This document shows, piece after piece, positions 24,860 to 32,572 of a stretch of DNA of 33,471 bases. The notes below the pieces were generated by a model. That model ran no database searches. It saw nothing but the letters and a program-made list of their open reading frames with translations, and had not been told where the DNA came from. Source of the DNA: Thiotrichaceae bacterium (GTDB lineage: Bacteria; Pseudomonadota; Gammaproteobacteria; Beggiatoales; Beggiatoaceae). The stretch lies in contig JADGDF010000008.1 of assembly GCA_016745055.1 (NCBI GenBank), positions 1 through 33,471 of the forward strand, given 5' to 3'. The first letter of the stretch is position 1. Each line of letters opens with the position of its first letter. Both the position numbers and the translations under genes were made by a program.

Positions 24860-25573
24860 TTATGTTTTACGCATTTTGCGCATTTTATAGACTGCGATGA
24901 GCATCATGCCTAAAACGGTAATTGCTAAGGCGATATCACTTTCCATGCTTCCAGGAACAGGGGTGGGTGCAACAGGGGCAACTGTAGTAGGGGTTGACCC
25001 GCTACTACAGCCTGTAGGTCCGCATGGTTGACAATCAATATTAGTTATCCCGCCATTGCTTGCGCAGTAGTAAGAGGTCACAGCATTTGCAACATTGCTG
25101 CTTGCATCACCTTTGACAAAGCTCACAGTATTAGTTGCACTTGAACCACTGATGAAATTACCATTGACGCTAAAGACTGTAGTACAACCACTATGACCAA
25201 GATTCACCGTTCGTGGTGCAGTAATTGGCCCCATAATCAGGTTATTAAAGGTCACTGGTGTCGTACTACAATCACCTAATATTTTAATATCAGCATCACC
25301 TGTTAGCTTTATCGTACTTGTACCCGCATTTAATGCGGGTAAGTTTGCCCATTCTAGTGGTGTCAGGTTTGAAGAAAGCGTAAGAGTGTAACTACCTGCA
25401 TTTAGGGTGTTTCCAACGTCTATAAAAATAGCTTTTAGAGCAGTCGACCCATCTAATGTGGCATCAATTTACAAAAAAGACAAATCCACCTTATCAGTAG
25501 CATCTGGAGGCGTGCTATTGCAACCGAACCAACCAATTGTACTCCAGTTACCTGCGGATGTATTTCTACACAT
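24860..25573 (-). pseudogene. Surface protein with C-terminal membrane anchor, interrupted by an in-frame TAA
   Basis: ATG 25573 follows AAAAGGAG and starts MCRNTSAGNWSTIGWFGC. The frame meets TAA at 25469-25471, then continues in the same frame as IDATLDGSTALKAIFIDVGN and a long Thr/Asn/Gly-rich beta region to 24860. The part after the TAA has repeated coding-like features (NAGSYTLTLSSN, NAGTSTIKLTGDADI), a Cys-rich stretch, a Pro/Thr linker, and a tail of Pro-Val-Pro, a hydrophobic helix (IALAITVLGMMLIAVY) and a basic end (KMRKMRKT). That tripartite tail is the shape of exosortase targets, though the IPTL..WG motif of exosortase H targets is not there. There is no signal peptide. It is likely a pseudogene, or translated in two pieces. 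It starts 30 bases behind the PI-PLC stop and in the same frame. Confidence 0.65.
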
Positions 25574-25603
25574 AATGTAGCTCCTTTTTTGTAAATTACA
25601 GAT

Positions 25604-27550
25604 TTATTGAAGGACGAAATTCCACTTTTGCGCATTAGTTCCATTACAATCATACAATTGAATGTTAGTTCCATTTGCCGTTTTAGCATCGAATACATCT
25701 AGGCACTTTCTGGAATCTAACGCGCTATAAAATGTTGAACTATTTTGCGTCCATTTTTGTGAATTGGTTCCATTACAATCATACAATTGAATGTTAGTTC
25801 CATTTGCCGTTTTAGCATCAGATACATCTAGGCATTTTCTAGAATCTAAGGCACTGTATAATGTAGAACCATTCCATATCCACTTTTGTGCATTGGTTCC
25901 ATTACAATCATAGAGTTGGATATTCGTTCCATTTGCCGTTTTAGCATCAGATACATCTAGGCATTTTTGCGTATCTAAAGCACTTTGCAACGTCACTTTT
26001 TCCATGAAATTGTATTGGATAATACTCTGAGTGGTTTCTTCATTGATGAAGTCGATAAAAATAATGTTTGGTTTGCTTTTTCCATTTTGCGCAATTTGTG
26101 CAAACAAAACACCGGGTAATCTTGAATTAGCTATGCTCGCCAAGCCCTCAATGGAGCAGTAAGTGCTACTAAGAGTTCCTGCTATGCTACATCCTGCCTT
26201 TGCCGTAAGCGTCCATGAGAGTAAGAACAAGTAATCTTTATTAAGACCTGCATAATTCTCCCATTTATTGATCTGATCCTTGCTCATTTTGTTGTAGTTA
26301 TCAGTATCAGCGTAAGAATCACACACCGTCAGGTTCATACCTTGGTATGAGCAAACTCCATTTACAAAACCATCACGATAACGAAAACGTCCATTTGCAG
26401 TATTAAGATAGTCATTATAATTAAACACTGCAATCATTTTTCCTCTAGCATCGCCTAAAGAGATATGAGCTAAGTTGATTTCATTGCTACCATTGGTATA
26501 TAGATACTTTTGATACTTTGAAGATAAAAGATCATTTATTCTTTTCTTAATGTCAGCTTCATCACCTCGATCAGAACGAATATGCCCGAAATTCAGAATA
26601 AGGGTTTCTTTATTGTGTGCCTGTAAAAAAGAGACGGCTTGACTAAGAATACTGTCCAAATTTTGACCGTTGCATCCGACTCCTTTCTCTTCCATAACTT
26701 TAATATCAATATCAGTACGGTGGTAAGTAACTAACTCTCCATGATCATAATCAACCCGAATATCAAAGTATCGAGAACCTGCTAATAACTGCCCGCCCAT
26801 ATCCAAAGATTGAGTTTTTACGAGTCCTGATGCTGCTGGTAGTAATTTAGTGCAATGATTAGTTTCTGACATACCCGCGTCATGACTGCCAGGCATCATT
26901 AAATTATTTATTTTTTTTCTACCATCAATAAAACTCATCCAATTTGCTGCATCGACAAGTACATCAATTGTATGTACATTGTTACCACCGCGTTGAAATA
27001 AGAACTCAACTTTTTTACCACGACTATCAATGCCTTGACAACGCACTTCCTTACCATCCGTCTTTTTACAGTTTTTTCCACCAAACCACCAATTGTTAGA
27101 GGCTCCTGCATGCCCTTGTGCTATAGCAATGTTGGAAAATTTATAAGGAGGATTTGAATAACCCAAAGCATCTGCGCGGAAATCAAGTGATAATGTTCCA
27201 ATAAATGCGAAATTTAACTTTCCTGGAGCATGACCAAATGTATTTTGATTATCAGAAATTCTTTGTTTAAACCAATTAGCCGTTTCATCTGAGCCTTTAC
27301 GACCCACTTGAAAACTAAATGCACCATCATCCAAAGTTACACTTAAACCGTTGTAAATTTTGTTTTTCGGGTCTTGACCATTGGTCACAAAAAATTCATT
27401 AACAGTAAAATGACCGCCTGTAATTAATTGTCCTGAAATTATAGATTTAAATGATACTTCATTATCATGGTAGCTCATGCCATAACTGTTACCTATATAG
27501 CTAAGGCTAAGTAACAAAATTAGAGAGGTATTTGAAAATTTAGCAAACAT
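25604..27550 (-). CDS. Secreted PI-PLC-like phosphodiesterase with ricin-type lectin tail
   Basis: 648 residues. A signal peptide (1-24, ILLLSLSYIGNSYG) directs export. Residues ~25-200 form a beta-rich domain I do not recognise. Residues ~202-515 are a phosphatidylinositol-specific phospholipase C X-type domain: catalytic H223 in MMPGSHDAG and H277 in VTYHRTD, with D263/R265 in YFDIRV. It would cleave phosphoinositides or GPI-like lipids outside the cell, or another glycerophosphodiester. Residues ~520-648 are three 43-residue ricin-B repeats, each with CLDVSDAKTANGTNIQLYDC and QKW, a carbohydrate-binding beta-trefoil. ATG 27550 follows AAGGA. The next gene on the strand begins 30 bases on in the same frame. 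A secreted lipase-lectin suggests contact with eukaryotic or polysaccharide surfaces. Confidence 0.88.
   Translation of the reverse strand: MFAKFSNTSLILLLSLSYIGNSYGMSYHDNEVSFKSIISGQLITGGHFTVNEFFVTNGQDPKNKIYNGLSVTLDDGAFSFQVGRKGSDETANWFKQRISDNQNTFGHAPGKLNFAFIGTLSLDFRADALGYSNPPYKFSNIAIAQGHAGASNNWWFGGKNCKKTDGKEVRCQGIDSRGKKVEFLFQRGGNNVHTIDVLVDAANWMSFIDGRKKINNLMMPGSHDAGMSETNHCTKLLPAASGLVKTQSLDMGGQLLAGSRYFDIRVDYDHGELVTYHRTDIDIKVMEEKGVGCNGQNLDSILSQAVSFLQAHNKETLILNFGHIRSDRGDEADIKKRINDLLSSKYQKYLYTNGSNEINLAHISLGDARGKMIAVFNYNDYLNTANGRFRYRDGFVNGVCSYQGMNLTVCDSYADTDNYNKMSKDQINKWENYAGLNKDYLFLLSWTLTAKAGCSIAGTLSSTYCSIEGLASIANSRLPGVLFAQIAQNGKSKPNIIFIDFINEETTQSIIQYNFMEKVTLQSALDTQKCLDVSDAKTANGTNIQLYDCNGTNAQKWIWNGSTLYSALDSRKCLDVSDAKTANGTNIQLYDCNGTNSQKWTQNSSTFYSALDSRKCLDVFDAKTANGTNIQLYDCNGTNAQKWNFVLQ
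25615..26000 (-). repeat. Three 129-bp tandem repeats encoding the ricin-type units
   Basis: Matching points recur at 25639, 25768 and 25897, exactly 129 bases apart. The copies differ at only a few positions, for example one Ser-to-Phe change in the last unit. Ricin trefoils are usually much more diverged internally, so this array was recently duplicated or homogenised. Confidence 0.88.
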
Positions 27551-27600
27551 ATTTACTGACTTCCTTATAGTTTACATATATATGAGAATCACATAGCCCG

Positions 27601-27673
27601 CGTAGGGTGTATAAGCGAAGCGTCATACACCTTTTGGCATCAAGGTGCATGGGGCCGCTTTTGCACCCTACGG
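27601..27673. mobile_element. 72-bp REP/MITE-like element
   Basis: Perfect 9-base ends CGTAGGGTG (27601-27609) and CACCCTACG (27664-27672), with an inner inverted pair GTGTAT...ATACAC around AAGCGAAGCGTC. The 'GTAGGGTG..TAAGCGAAGCGT..CACC' pattern is a widespread non-autonomous element type. It shares a GTAGGG/CCCTAC core with the element at 15902-16012. It lies just upstream of the PI-PLC gene. Confidence 0.7.
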
Positions 27674-27766
27674 TAAAAATCGTTATTATTTCACCACCTT
27701 AGCGCACTTTCAAAGCAATTCAACGACAACGTGGACACAGTATAGGGTAGTCAAAATAAAATGTGT

Positions 27767-27793
27767 ATCACCCTTTTGGGTGATATGTTTTTT
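27767..27793 (+). terminator. Rho-independent terminator-like hairpin
   Basis: ATCACCC-TTTT-GGGTGAT followed by ATGTTTTTT. It reads as a terminator for plus-strand transcription, though no plus-strand gene is seen just upstream; it would insulate the toxin-antitoxin genes that follow. A separate perfect inverted repeat, GAGAATGTG (27797-27805) and CACATTCTC (27857-27865), lies between this hairpin and the toxin start. Confidence 0.6.
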
Positions 27794-27896
27794 ATGGAGA
27801 ATGTGTCATAATAAAATATTTTATAAAAATTTATTAATTTTGTTGGTTATACTTTGCACATTCTCTTATGAATGCATATACGCTACCATATAATAT

Positions 27897-28319
27897 ATGG
27901 CGAATATTGTAATGGATACTAGCGTCTTGATTAGTGCATTAATTAGAAAACAAGGTGCAAGTCGACAGGTGCTAAGGCTCGTATTACAACGAGCGCATAC
28001 GGCATTAATGAGTAACAGTTTGTTTTCTGAATATCAAGATGTAAGCCAAAGAATAGACATTGTTGAACGTTCTCCATTAACAATTTCAGAAACTCAAGCT
28101 TTGCTCAATGCATTGTATAGTGTTTGTGAGTGGACACTGATTTATTATTTATGGCGACCTAGTTTGATTGATGAAGGGGATAATTTTTTAATTGAACTGG
28201 CTTTAGCAGGTAATGCAAATTACATTATTACCCACAATTTGAAAGAGTTACATCATGCGGAGGTAAAATTTCCCAGTATTCAAATTGTATCCCCAGAGAT
28301 ATTTTTAAAAGGACAATGA
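27897..28319 (+). CDS. PIN-domain toxin of a type II toxin-antitoxin pair
   Basis: 140-residue PIN-fold putative ribonuclease of the COG2402-like 'toxin component, PIN family' type. Acidic residues of the metal site are visible: D8 in VMDTSVLISAL, a central Glu (SEYQDV), and the DEGDNFLIELAL block with NYIITHN, typical of this family. It would cut RNA and stop growth when not bound by its antitoxin. The antitoxin gene begins one base after its stop. A TATAAT sits just before the ATG, and no ribosome site is evident; ATG 27912 is an alternative, but the family starts at the first Met. Confidence 0.88.
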   Translation: MANIVMDTSVLISALIRKQGASRQVLRLVLQRAHTALMSNSLFSEYQDVSQRIDIVERSPLTISETQALLNALYSVCEWTLIYYLWRPSLIDEGDNFLIELALAGNANYIITHNLKELHHAEVKFPSIQIVSPEIFLKGQ

Positions 28320-28320
28320 A

Positions 28321-28497
28321 ATGGCAACGTTAACGATTCGTTTACCCGATGATAAGCATCAAAGATTGAAAGCATTAGCCCAACACCGGCATATCAGTTT
28401 AAATAAACTATTTGAAGAATTCACGACACAGGCACTAACCGAGTTTGATAGTGAGTCACGGTTTCGGGTATTAGCAGCTAAAGATGATATAGAATAA
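28321..28497 (+). CDS. Ribbon-helix-helix antitoxin partner of the PIN toxin
   Basis: 58 residues. MATLTIRLPDD is the DNA-binding beta strand of an Arc/CopG-type fold, followed by two helices (KHQRLKALAQHRHISLNKLFEEF) and a toxin-binding C-terminal part. It would neutralise the upstream toxin and repress the pair. It starts one base after the toxin stop with AAAGGA before the ATG. After its TAA the frame stays open for 14 codons (GLKLLDKLDMALSN) to a TGA at 28540-28542. Those residues look like the usual C-terminus of this antitoxin family, so the protein may be truncated. Confidence 0.85.
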   Translation: MATLTIRLPDDKHQRLKALAQHRHISLNKLFEEFTTQALTEFDSESRFRVLAAKDDIE

Positions 28498-28552
28498 GGT
28501 TTGAAATTGCTAGATAAGTTGGATATGGCATTGTCAAATTGAATTTAACATC

Positions 28553-28969
28553 ATGAATAAAACTGATTTAGAAAAATTAACTCAAATAAGGCTTGCAGAA
28601 GCTAAAATATTGTTATCATCTGGACATTATCACGGTGCTTACTATTTAACAGGATATGTCATTGAATGTGCTTTAAAAGCCTGTGTTGCAAAGCAAGTTC
28701 AACAATATGACTTTCCAAATAAACAACTTGCTAATGCCAGTCACTCTCACAGACTGTCAGAACTACTTAATGTTGCTGGACTTAAACCAGATTTATTACA
28801 AAAAGAGCAAGAAGATATTGATTTTAGTTTTAATTGGACAATTATAAAAGATTGGTCTGAAACTTCACGTTATGAAAGTCATATAGAACAAGCGCAAGCA
28901 GTTGATATGTTTAATGCAGTTGCAGATGAAAAATCAGGAGTATTGGCATGGCTAAAAACTTACTGGTAA
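28553..28969 (+). CDS. HEPN-domain protein
   Basis: 138-residue, all-helical cytosolic protein of the HEPN type: LTQIRLAEAKILLSSGHYHGAYYLTGYVIECALKAC is the paired helix of the family (given here as positions 10-44), then HSHRLSEL and SETSRYES, matching the family's 'H.L..L' and '..RY' blocks. The RNase signature R-x4-6-H is not evident; the nearest is RYESH, one residue short. HEPN proteins act as RNases, or pair with nucleotidyltransferase antitoxins; no such partner is here. Instead the stop overlaps the next gene by 22 bases. No ribosome site precedes its ATG. It follows the antitoxin by 55 bases and could be in the same transcript. Confidence 0.82.
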   Translation: MNKTDLEKLTQIRLAEAKILLSSGHYHGAYYLTGYVIECALKACVAKQVQQYDFPNKQLANASHSHRLSELLNVAGLKPDLLQKEQEDIDFSFNWTIIKDWSETSRYESHIEQAQAVDMFNAVADEKSGVLAWLKTYW

Positions 28970-29334
28970 CAGATACGCTATCAGAACAAATGATTAAAGC
29001 AGGTGCTAAATTACTTGAACGACTTGATGCTGAAAAAGCAGAAGTCAAGACAGCTTGTTGGTTATTTCTCGTAGAAGAAAAAATATGGCGACTGCTCATT
29101 GCATCACCACTTGTAAGTGCTGAAGGTCCTAGAAAATTCTATCAACGTATTATGCAAGCGAATCAACATGCAGACAGCAAAGAAGAAGTTGTATCTTTAA
29201 ATGATGTCAGTGCAACACCCACTGAACATCAAATCGCACAGGTACTCCATTCTGTAAAAAGTCAAGGCATTCGGCTATATAGAACCACAATTCAAGGTCA
29301 TTTTATTGATGATTCATATATTTATAGAGCTTAA
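28948..29334 (+). CDS. Unrecognised partner of the HEPN protein
   Basis: 128 residues, cytosolic, with no signal peptide or membrane segment. I cannot name the family. Visible blocks are LSEQMIKAGAKLLERLD, TACWLFLVEEKIWRLLIASP, GPRKFYQRI and a C-terminal GHFIDDSYIYRA. A mixed helix/strand layout is likely. AGGAG sits seven bases before the ATG inside the HEPN gene, and the two frames overlap by 22 bases, so the proteins are almost certainly translationally coupled and work together. In a toxin-antitoxin reading it would be the antitoxin or the effector's adaptor; that is inference. Confidence 0.72.
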   Translation: MAKNLLVTDTLSEQMIKAGAKLLERLDAEKAEVKTACWLFLVEEKIWRLLIASPLVSAEGPRKFYQRIMQANQHADSKEEVVSLNDVSATPTEHQIAQVLHSVKSQGIRLYRTTIQGHFIDDSYIYRA

Positions 29335-29371
29335 AGCCCATGTTGCAATTTTTGTTTGGTGAGGGTGCAGA

Positions 29372-30703
29372 TTACAAATCTCCACTCGCATTTTTTTCTG
29401 TAAAAGATAAGGAAAAATAACAACCTTTACCTTCTATCGAACGAAAATCAACACGACATTCCATTAAATCAGCAAATTGATTCACAATTGATAAGCCTAA
29501 TCCCACCCCTTTTTTATGATGATGTGATGAGGTATCACTGCGATAAAAAGGCTGAAATAAGTGAATCTGTTCAGCGTCAGGAATGCCTAAACCGTTATCC
29601 CATATCTCAAGACGTAAGCCACATTGTTGTCTCCGTATTCCTACTACAATTTTTCCTGCTCGACCCATGTGTTTAATGGCATTCATCACTAAATTCCCCA
29701 CCATGCGTTCTAAATGATTGGGATCAATGAACAATTTCTGTGCAGTCGATACACAACGTAATTGAATACCTTTTTCTTTTGCCAAATCCACGTATTGTTT
29801 TTCAAGCCGATAGAATAAATCATCTATATATAACCATTGTGGACTCATTTGTATTTTTCCTGCATCAAATTTAGCAACATCTAATAGCGGCTCAAGTAAA
29901 TTCGATAAACTTTGATTAGCTTGCTGAATTTTTTCTAATATAGCTTGCTGCTGCGGTTGATGCACAGATGATTTGAGAAATCGGCTAAATAAATTAATAG
30001 CATCAATGGGTTGGCGTAGATCATGACTTGATATTGCGAGTAAACGAGATTTCTCTTGACTCATGATTTCCACTTGTTGCTTTTCTATTAATAAGGCTTC
30101 TAAGAGTAATTTATTTTCCTCCAATTGCAGCAAATTTCTCAAATACACTTGATGTAATTCCGCACCAAACAAATACACTGAAAAACCTAAAATCACCGCA
30201 CCAATGCCAATGGCAATAAATAACTCATCTCCAATGTGATAACATTCAAATACTATCGGTAAAATACAAAACAACAATCCTGTATTCGTCGCTGCAGGAT
30301 GCAAAGGCGTGGAAACAATGTACACAAATAGTGCAGCAGACGTGATGATATTTAAGAAAATCACCGTGTGTAAATTCTCTGGATTAATGAATAACGCCCA
30401 GGTTAATCCCCAACCTAAGCCTGAAAATGCATTGAGTGGCACTTCAATCCACCATTCCCAAATGGATTTAATTGACTCAAAATTGTGATGATAGTGATAG
30501 TATAAAATTATCCAAATCAGACACATAGTCAGTTGCATTACTAACCATAATTGGATGTAGAGTGGACGTGTTATTGTGTATTTTTGTAGATAGAAATAGA
30601 GCAACAAAGTTGTCATGCAAGTGATGGCTGCTGACGCTAAATAACCACCGATAGCTATTTTCATTTGAGCGTTTAATAGTGTATCTGCACTTAGTTTTAT
30701 CAC
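29372..30703 (-). CDS. Membrane sensor histidine kinase
   Basis: 443 residues: about six N-terminal membrane helices (~15-185), a short coiled coil (~190-220), HisKA with H227 in SSHDLRQPI, and an HATPase domain with N-box NLVMNAIKHM, G1 DNGLGIPD and G2 KGVGLGLSI. No receiver or extracytoplasmic domain of size, so it senses within or at the membrane. The start is GTG 30703, whose G is also the last base of the TAG stop of the upstream response-regulator gene (TAGTG), so the two are translationally coupled. Such 'HDLRQPI' kinases often pair with LuxR-type regulators, as here. Confidence 0.88.
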   Translation of the reverse strand: MIKLSADTLLNAQMKIAIGGYLASAAITCMTTLLLYFYLQKYTITRPLYIQLWLVMQLTMCLIWIILYYHYHHNFESIKSIWEWWIEVPLNAFSGLGWGLTWALFINPENLHTVIFLNIITSAALFVYIVSTPLHPAATNTGLLFCILPIVFECYHIGDELFIAIGIGAVILGFSVYLFGAELHQVYLRNLLQLEENKLLLEALLIEKQQVEIMSQEKSRLLAISSHDLRQPIDAINLFSRFLKSSVHQPQQQAILEKIQQANQSLSNLLEPLLDVAKFDAGKIQMSPQWLYIDDLFYRLEKQYVDLAKEKGIQLRCVSTAQKLFIDPNHLERMVGNLVMNAIKHMGRAGKIVVGIRRQQCGLRLEIWDNGLGIPDAEQIHLFQPFYRSDTSSHHHKKGVGLGLSIVNQFADLMECRVDFRSIEGKGCYFSLSFTEKNASGDL

Positions 30704-31317
30704 TAATAATATCCTAATAAGCCCGTTTGACGTGCAATATTGATGGCTTCTATGCGATTGGTGACATTAAGCGTGTGATAAATAGCTGCAATATGGCTTT
30801 TTACAGTGTTATCACTTAATCGCAATTCTCGTGCAATGCTTTTAGCACTTTTACCTTGTGCCATGAGTTTTAAAATTTCCTGTTGACGACAGGTCAAATC
30901 AAGTCCATGATCAAAATTTTCGCATTGCCATGCTTGCAGAGGAAAATATTTTTCTCCTTGACTGACGACGAGTAGTGCTTGTCTAATTTCATCTATTGTT
31001 GCAGTTTTGCATAAATAGCCTTTTGCGCCTAATTGAAAAGCCGTTTCTATATGCTTTTGTTCACATGAACTGGATAGCATACAAATAGCAAGATTAGGAT
31101 GTTGTTTTACAATGAATGCTAGTTCATGTTCCCAAATTCGTTCTGATGGCATGAAAATATCAAGTAATGCTAAATTAAATGAATGAGCATTTAGGGTCTG
31201 TTCAACTTCTTTCCAAGAAGCGTTACATTGAAGATGACTGTGAGGAAAGATTTCTTTAATGATAAGCACTAAACCTTGTCGTAATAAAGTGTGATCGTCT
31301 GCAAGTAATATTCTCAT
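30703..31317 (-). CDS. NarL/LuxR-type response regulator
   Basis: 204 residues: a receiver (1-120) with acidic pair D7/D8 in LLADDHT, phospho-acceptor D53 in LLDIFMP and Lys in KGYLCKT, then a LuxR-type helix-turn-helix (~140-204, LTCRQQEILKLMAQGKS, SDNTVKSHIAAIYHTLNV). It should bind DNA as a dimer when phosphorylated by the kinase encoded immediately downstream. It is transcribed away from the exosortase gene, and the 156-base gap between them is the natural place for its binding site. No strong ribosome site precedes its ATG. Confidence 0.9.
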   Translation of the reverse strand: MRILLADDHTLLRQGLVLIIKEIFPHSHLQCNASWKEVEQTLNAHSFNLALLDIFMPSERIWEHELAFIVKQHPNLAICMLSSSCEQKHIETAFQLGAKGYLCKTATIDEIRQALLVVSQGEKYFPLQAWQCENFDHGLDLTCRQQEILKLMAQGKSAKSIARELRLSDNTVKSHIAAIYHTLNVTNRIEAINIARQTGLLGYY

Positions 31318-31473
31318 AAATAAAAATTTAGCTCGTTACCAAACTCAGAGGCTGTAAAAGGACTTCGATTTTGGCACTTTCAACAACGTAAAATCAATAA
31401 GTTACGAACCCTAAAGGGGTAATTTGGGTAGTTATTTTATAGCTTCAGAGTGTGGGAAAGAACAAATTCATAT

Positions 31474-31980
31474 ATGATTAAATTTATTTTATTATATTTT
31501 ACTATTACTTTTTTTGGCTTAGGATTGTCAATACTCGGTGTAACGAACGGACTAGAACAGCAACTAAGTTTATCACTTGCTCAATTAAGCGGTGCTATTA
31601 TCCATCTATTTGATAATTATATTACTTTAAATCAAGCTGTTTTACGTCACGGGACAAGTGGTTTTGCATTAGAAATAACAACAGCATGTAATGCCTTAAA
31701 TTTGAGTTGGTTCTCAATCGTTGCTTTTGGTGTTATACCAACCCATTGGAAAATGCGTGTTTTAGGGGCTTTTGCTATCTTATTTATCGTCCAGACTGCG
31801 AATATAGCACGTATTATTACATTATTTTATTTAGGTGAGATGATTTCTACTGAAACGTTCACTTTCATTCATGAACAGCTTTTTGTATTAGTTTTTCATT
31901 TACTCGTGATTATTTTATTTTTTATATGGTTACAATGGTTATTCCTACATAAGATGTTGCATTATGATGACGTTAAATAA
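31474..31980 (+). CDS. xrtH: Exosortase H (XrtH)
   Basis: 168-residue multi-pass inner-membrane transpeptidase-like enzyme that recognises C-terminal anchors on exported proteins. The exosortase catalytic triad is visible: C72 in TTACNAL, R113 in TANIARI and H133 in FTFIHEQLF. Small size, the SGFALEI block before the Cys and the NIARIITLFYLGE block match the H subfamily, whose known targets carry IPTL-type tails. I chose ATG 31474 (MIKFILLYF) over an in-frame GTG at 31450. The next gene overlaps it by 17 bases. A two-component system diverges from it. Confidence 0.85.
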   Translation: MIKFILLYFTITFFGLGLSILGVTNGLEQQLSLSLAQLSGAIIHLFDNYITLNQAVLRHGTSGFALEITTACNALNLSWFSIVAFGVIPTHWKMRVLGAFAILFIVQTANIARIITLFYLGEMISTETFTFIHEQLFVLVFHLLVIILFFIWLQWLFLHKMLHYDDVK

Positions 31981-32572
31981 CTATTTACTAAAATCTACAT
32001 TATGGACGGTGTGTTTCTTTGTATTATGGTGGAATGTGACACCTATCCTCATGCCTTTTGCTGCATCAATCGTATCGCCTATGTTAAATCATAGTTTTAA
32101 TTCACATTATGGTGCGCAAATTGAGATGGATGGCTCAGAATGGATTTTAGCAACAACGCTTTATTTAAATAGACCGCAAGACGGTAGACTAAAAGCGTGG
32201 TATGCAAAAATTGGGAATTTAACTCAATACACAATGGGTTTGCCTTTGTTGTTGGGTTTTTTTGTTGCGGTCAAAGGTTTTCGCTACAAGCATTTATTGA
32301 TAGCGACATTTATTTTAAGTGGCGGGATAATCTTTATGATGTGGACTAAAGCTTCTTTATTTATATGGTATTTATTAGTAGATAACAGCGTAGAATATAT
32401 TGAAACTTATCCAGGCTACTATCAACAAGTAAAAAGTTATCCTGCTGAGGTTTATGATTTTTTTGTCATTATCCATGCCACTTTAGTTTATATTTTTATT
32501 TTTTTCCTCCCCATTTTACTGGCTTATTGGTTTAATAGGGATTTTTACCATCGTTTACTGACAAAAAAATAA
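31964..32572 (+). CDS. Exosortase H-associated membrane protein
   Basis: 202 residues with four likely membrane helices (~10-33, ~90-108, ~112-150 and ~167-192) and a middle periplasmic part with YGAQIEMDGSEWILAT. It overlaps xrtH by 17 bases and is surely co-translated. Small multi-pass proteins of this kind accompany exosortase H in other genomes, where they are thought to help sorting; the biochemical role is unknown. Downstream the operon ends in the reverse transcriptase remnant. Confidence 0.75.
   Translation: MMTLNNYLLKSTLWTVCFFVLWWNVTPILMPFAASIVSPMLNHSFNSHYGAQIEMDGSEWILATTLYLNRPQDGRLKAWYAKIGNLTQYTMGLPLLLGFFVAVKGFRYKHLLIATFILSGGIIFMMWTKASLFIWYLLVDNSVEYIETYPGYYQQVKSYPAEVYDFFVIIHATLVYIFIFFLPILLAYWFNRDFYHRLLTKK

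Noticed and set aside
15744..28542. TAA read as glutamine (stop codon reassignment), suggested by in-frame TAA in the SGNH fragment, the anchor protein and the antitoxin
   Set aside because: Intact genes such as argE, the S8 protease, dapE and the phosphorylase end with TAA at the normal family length, so TAA works as a stop here. The cases are better explained as nonsense mutations in decaying genes.
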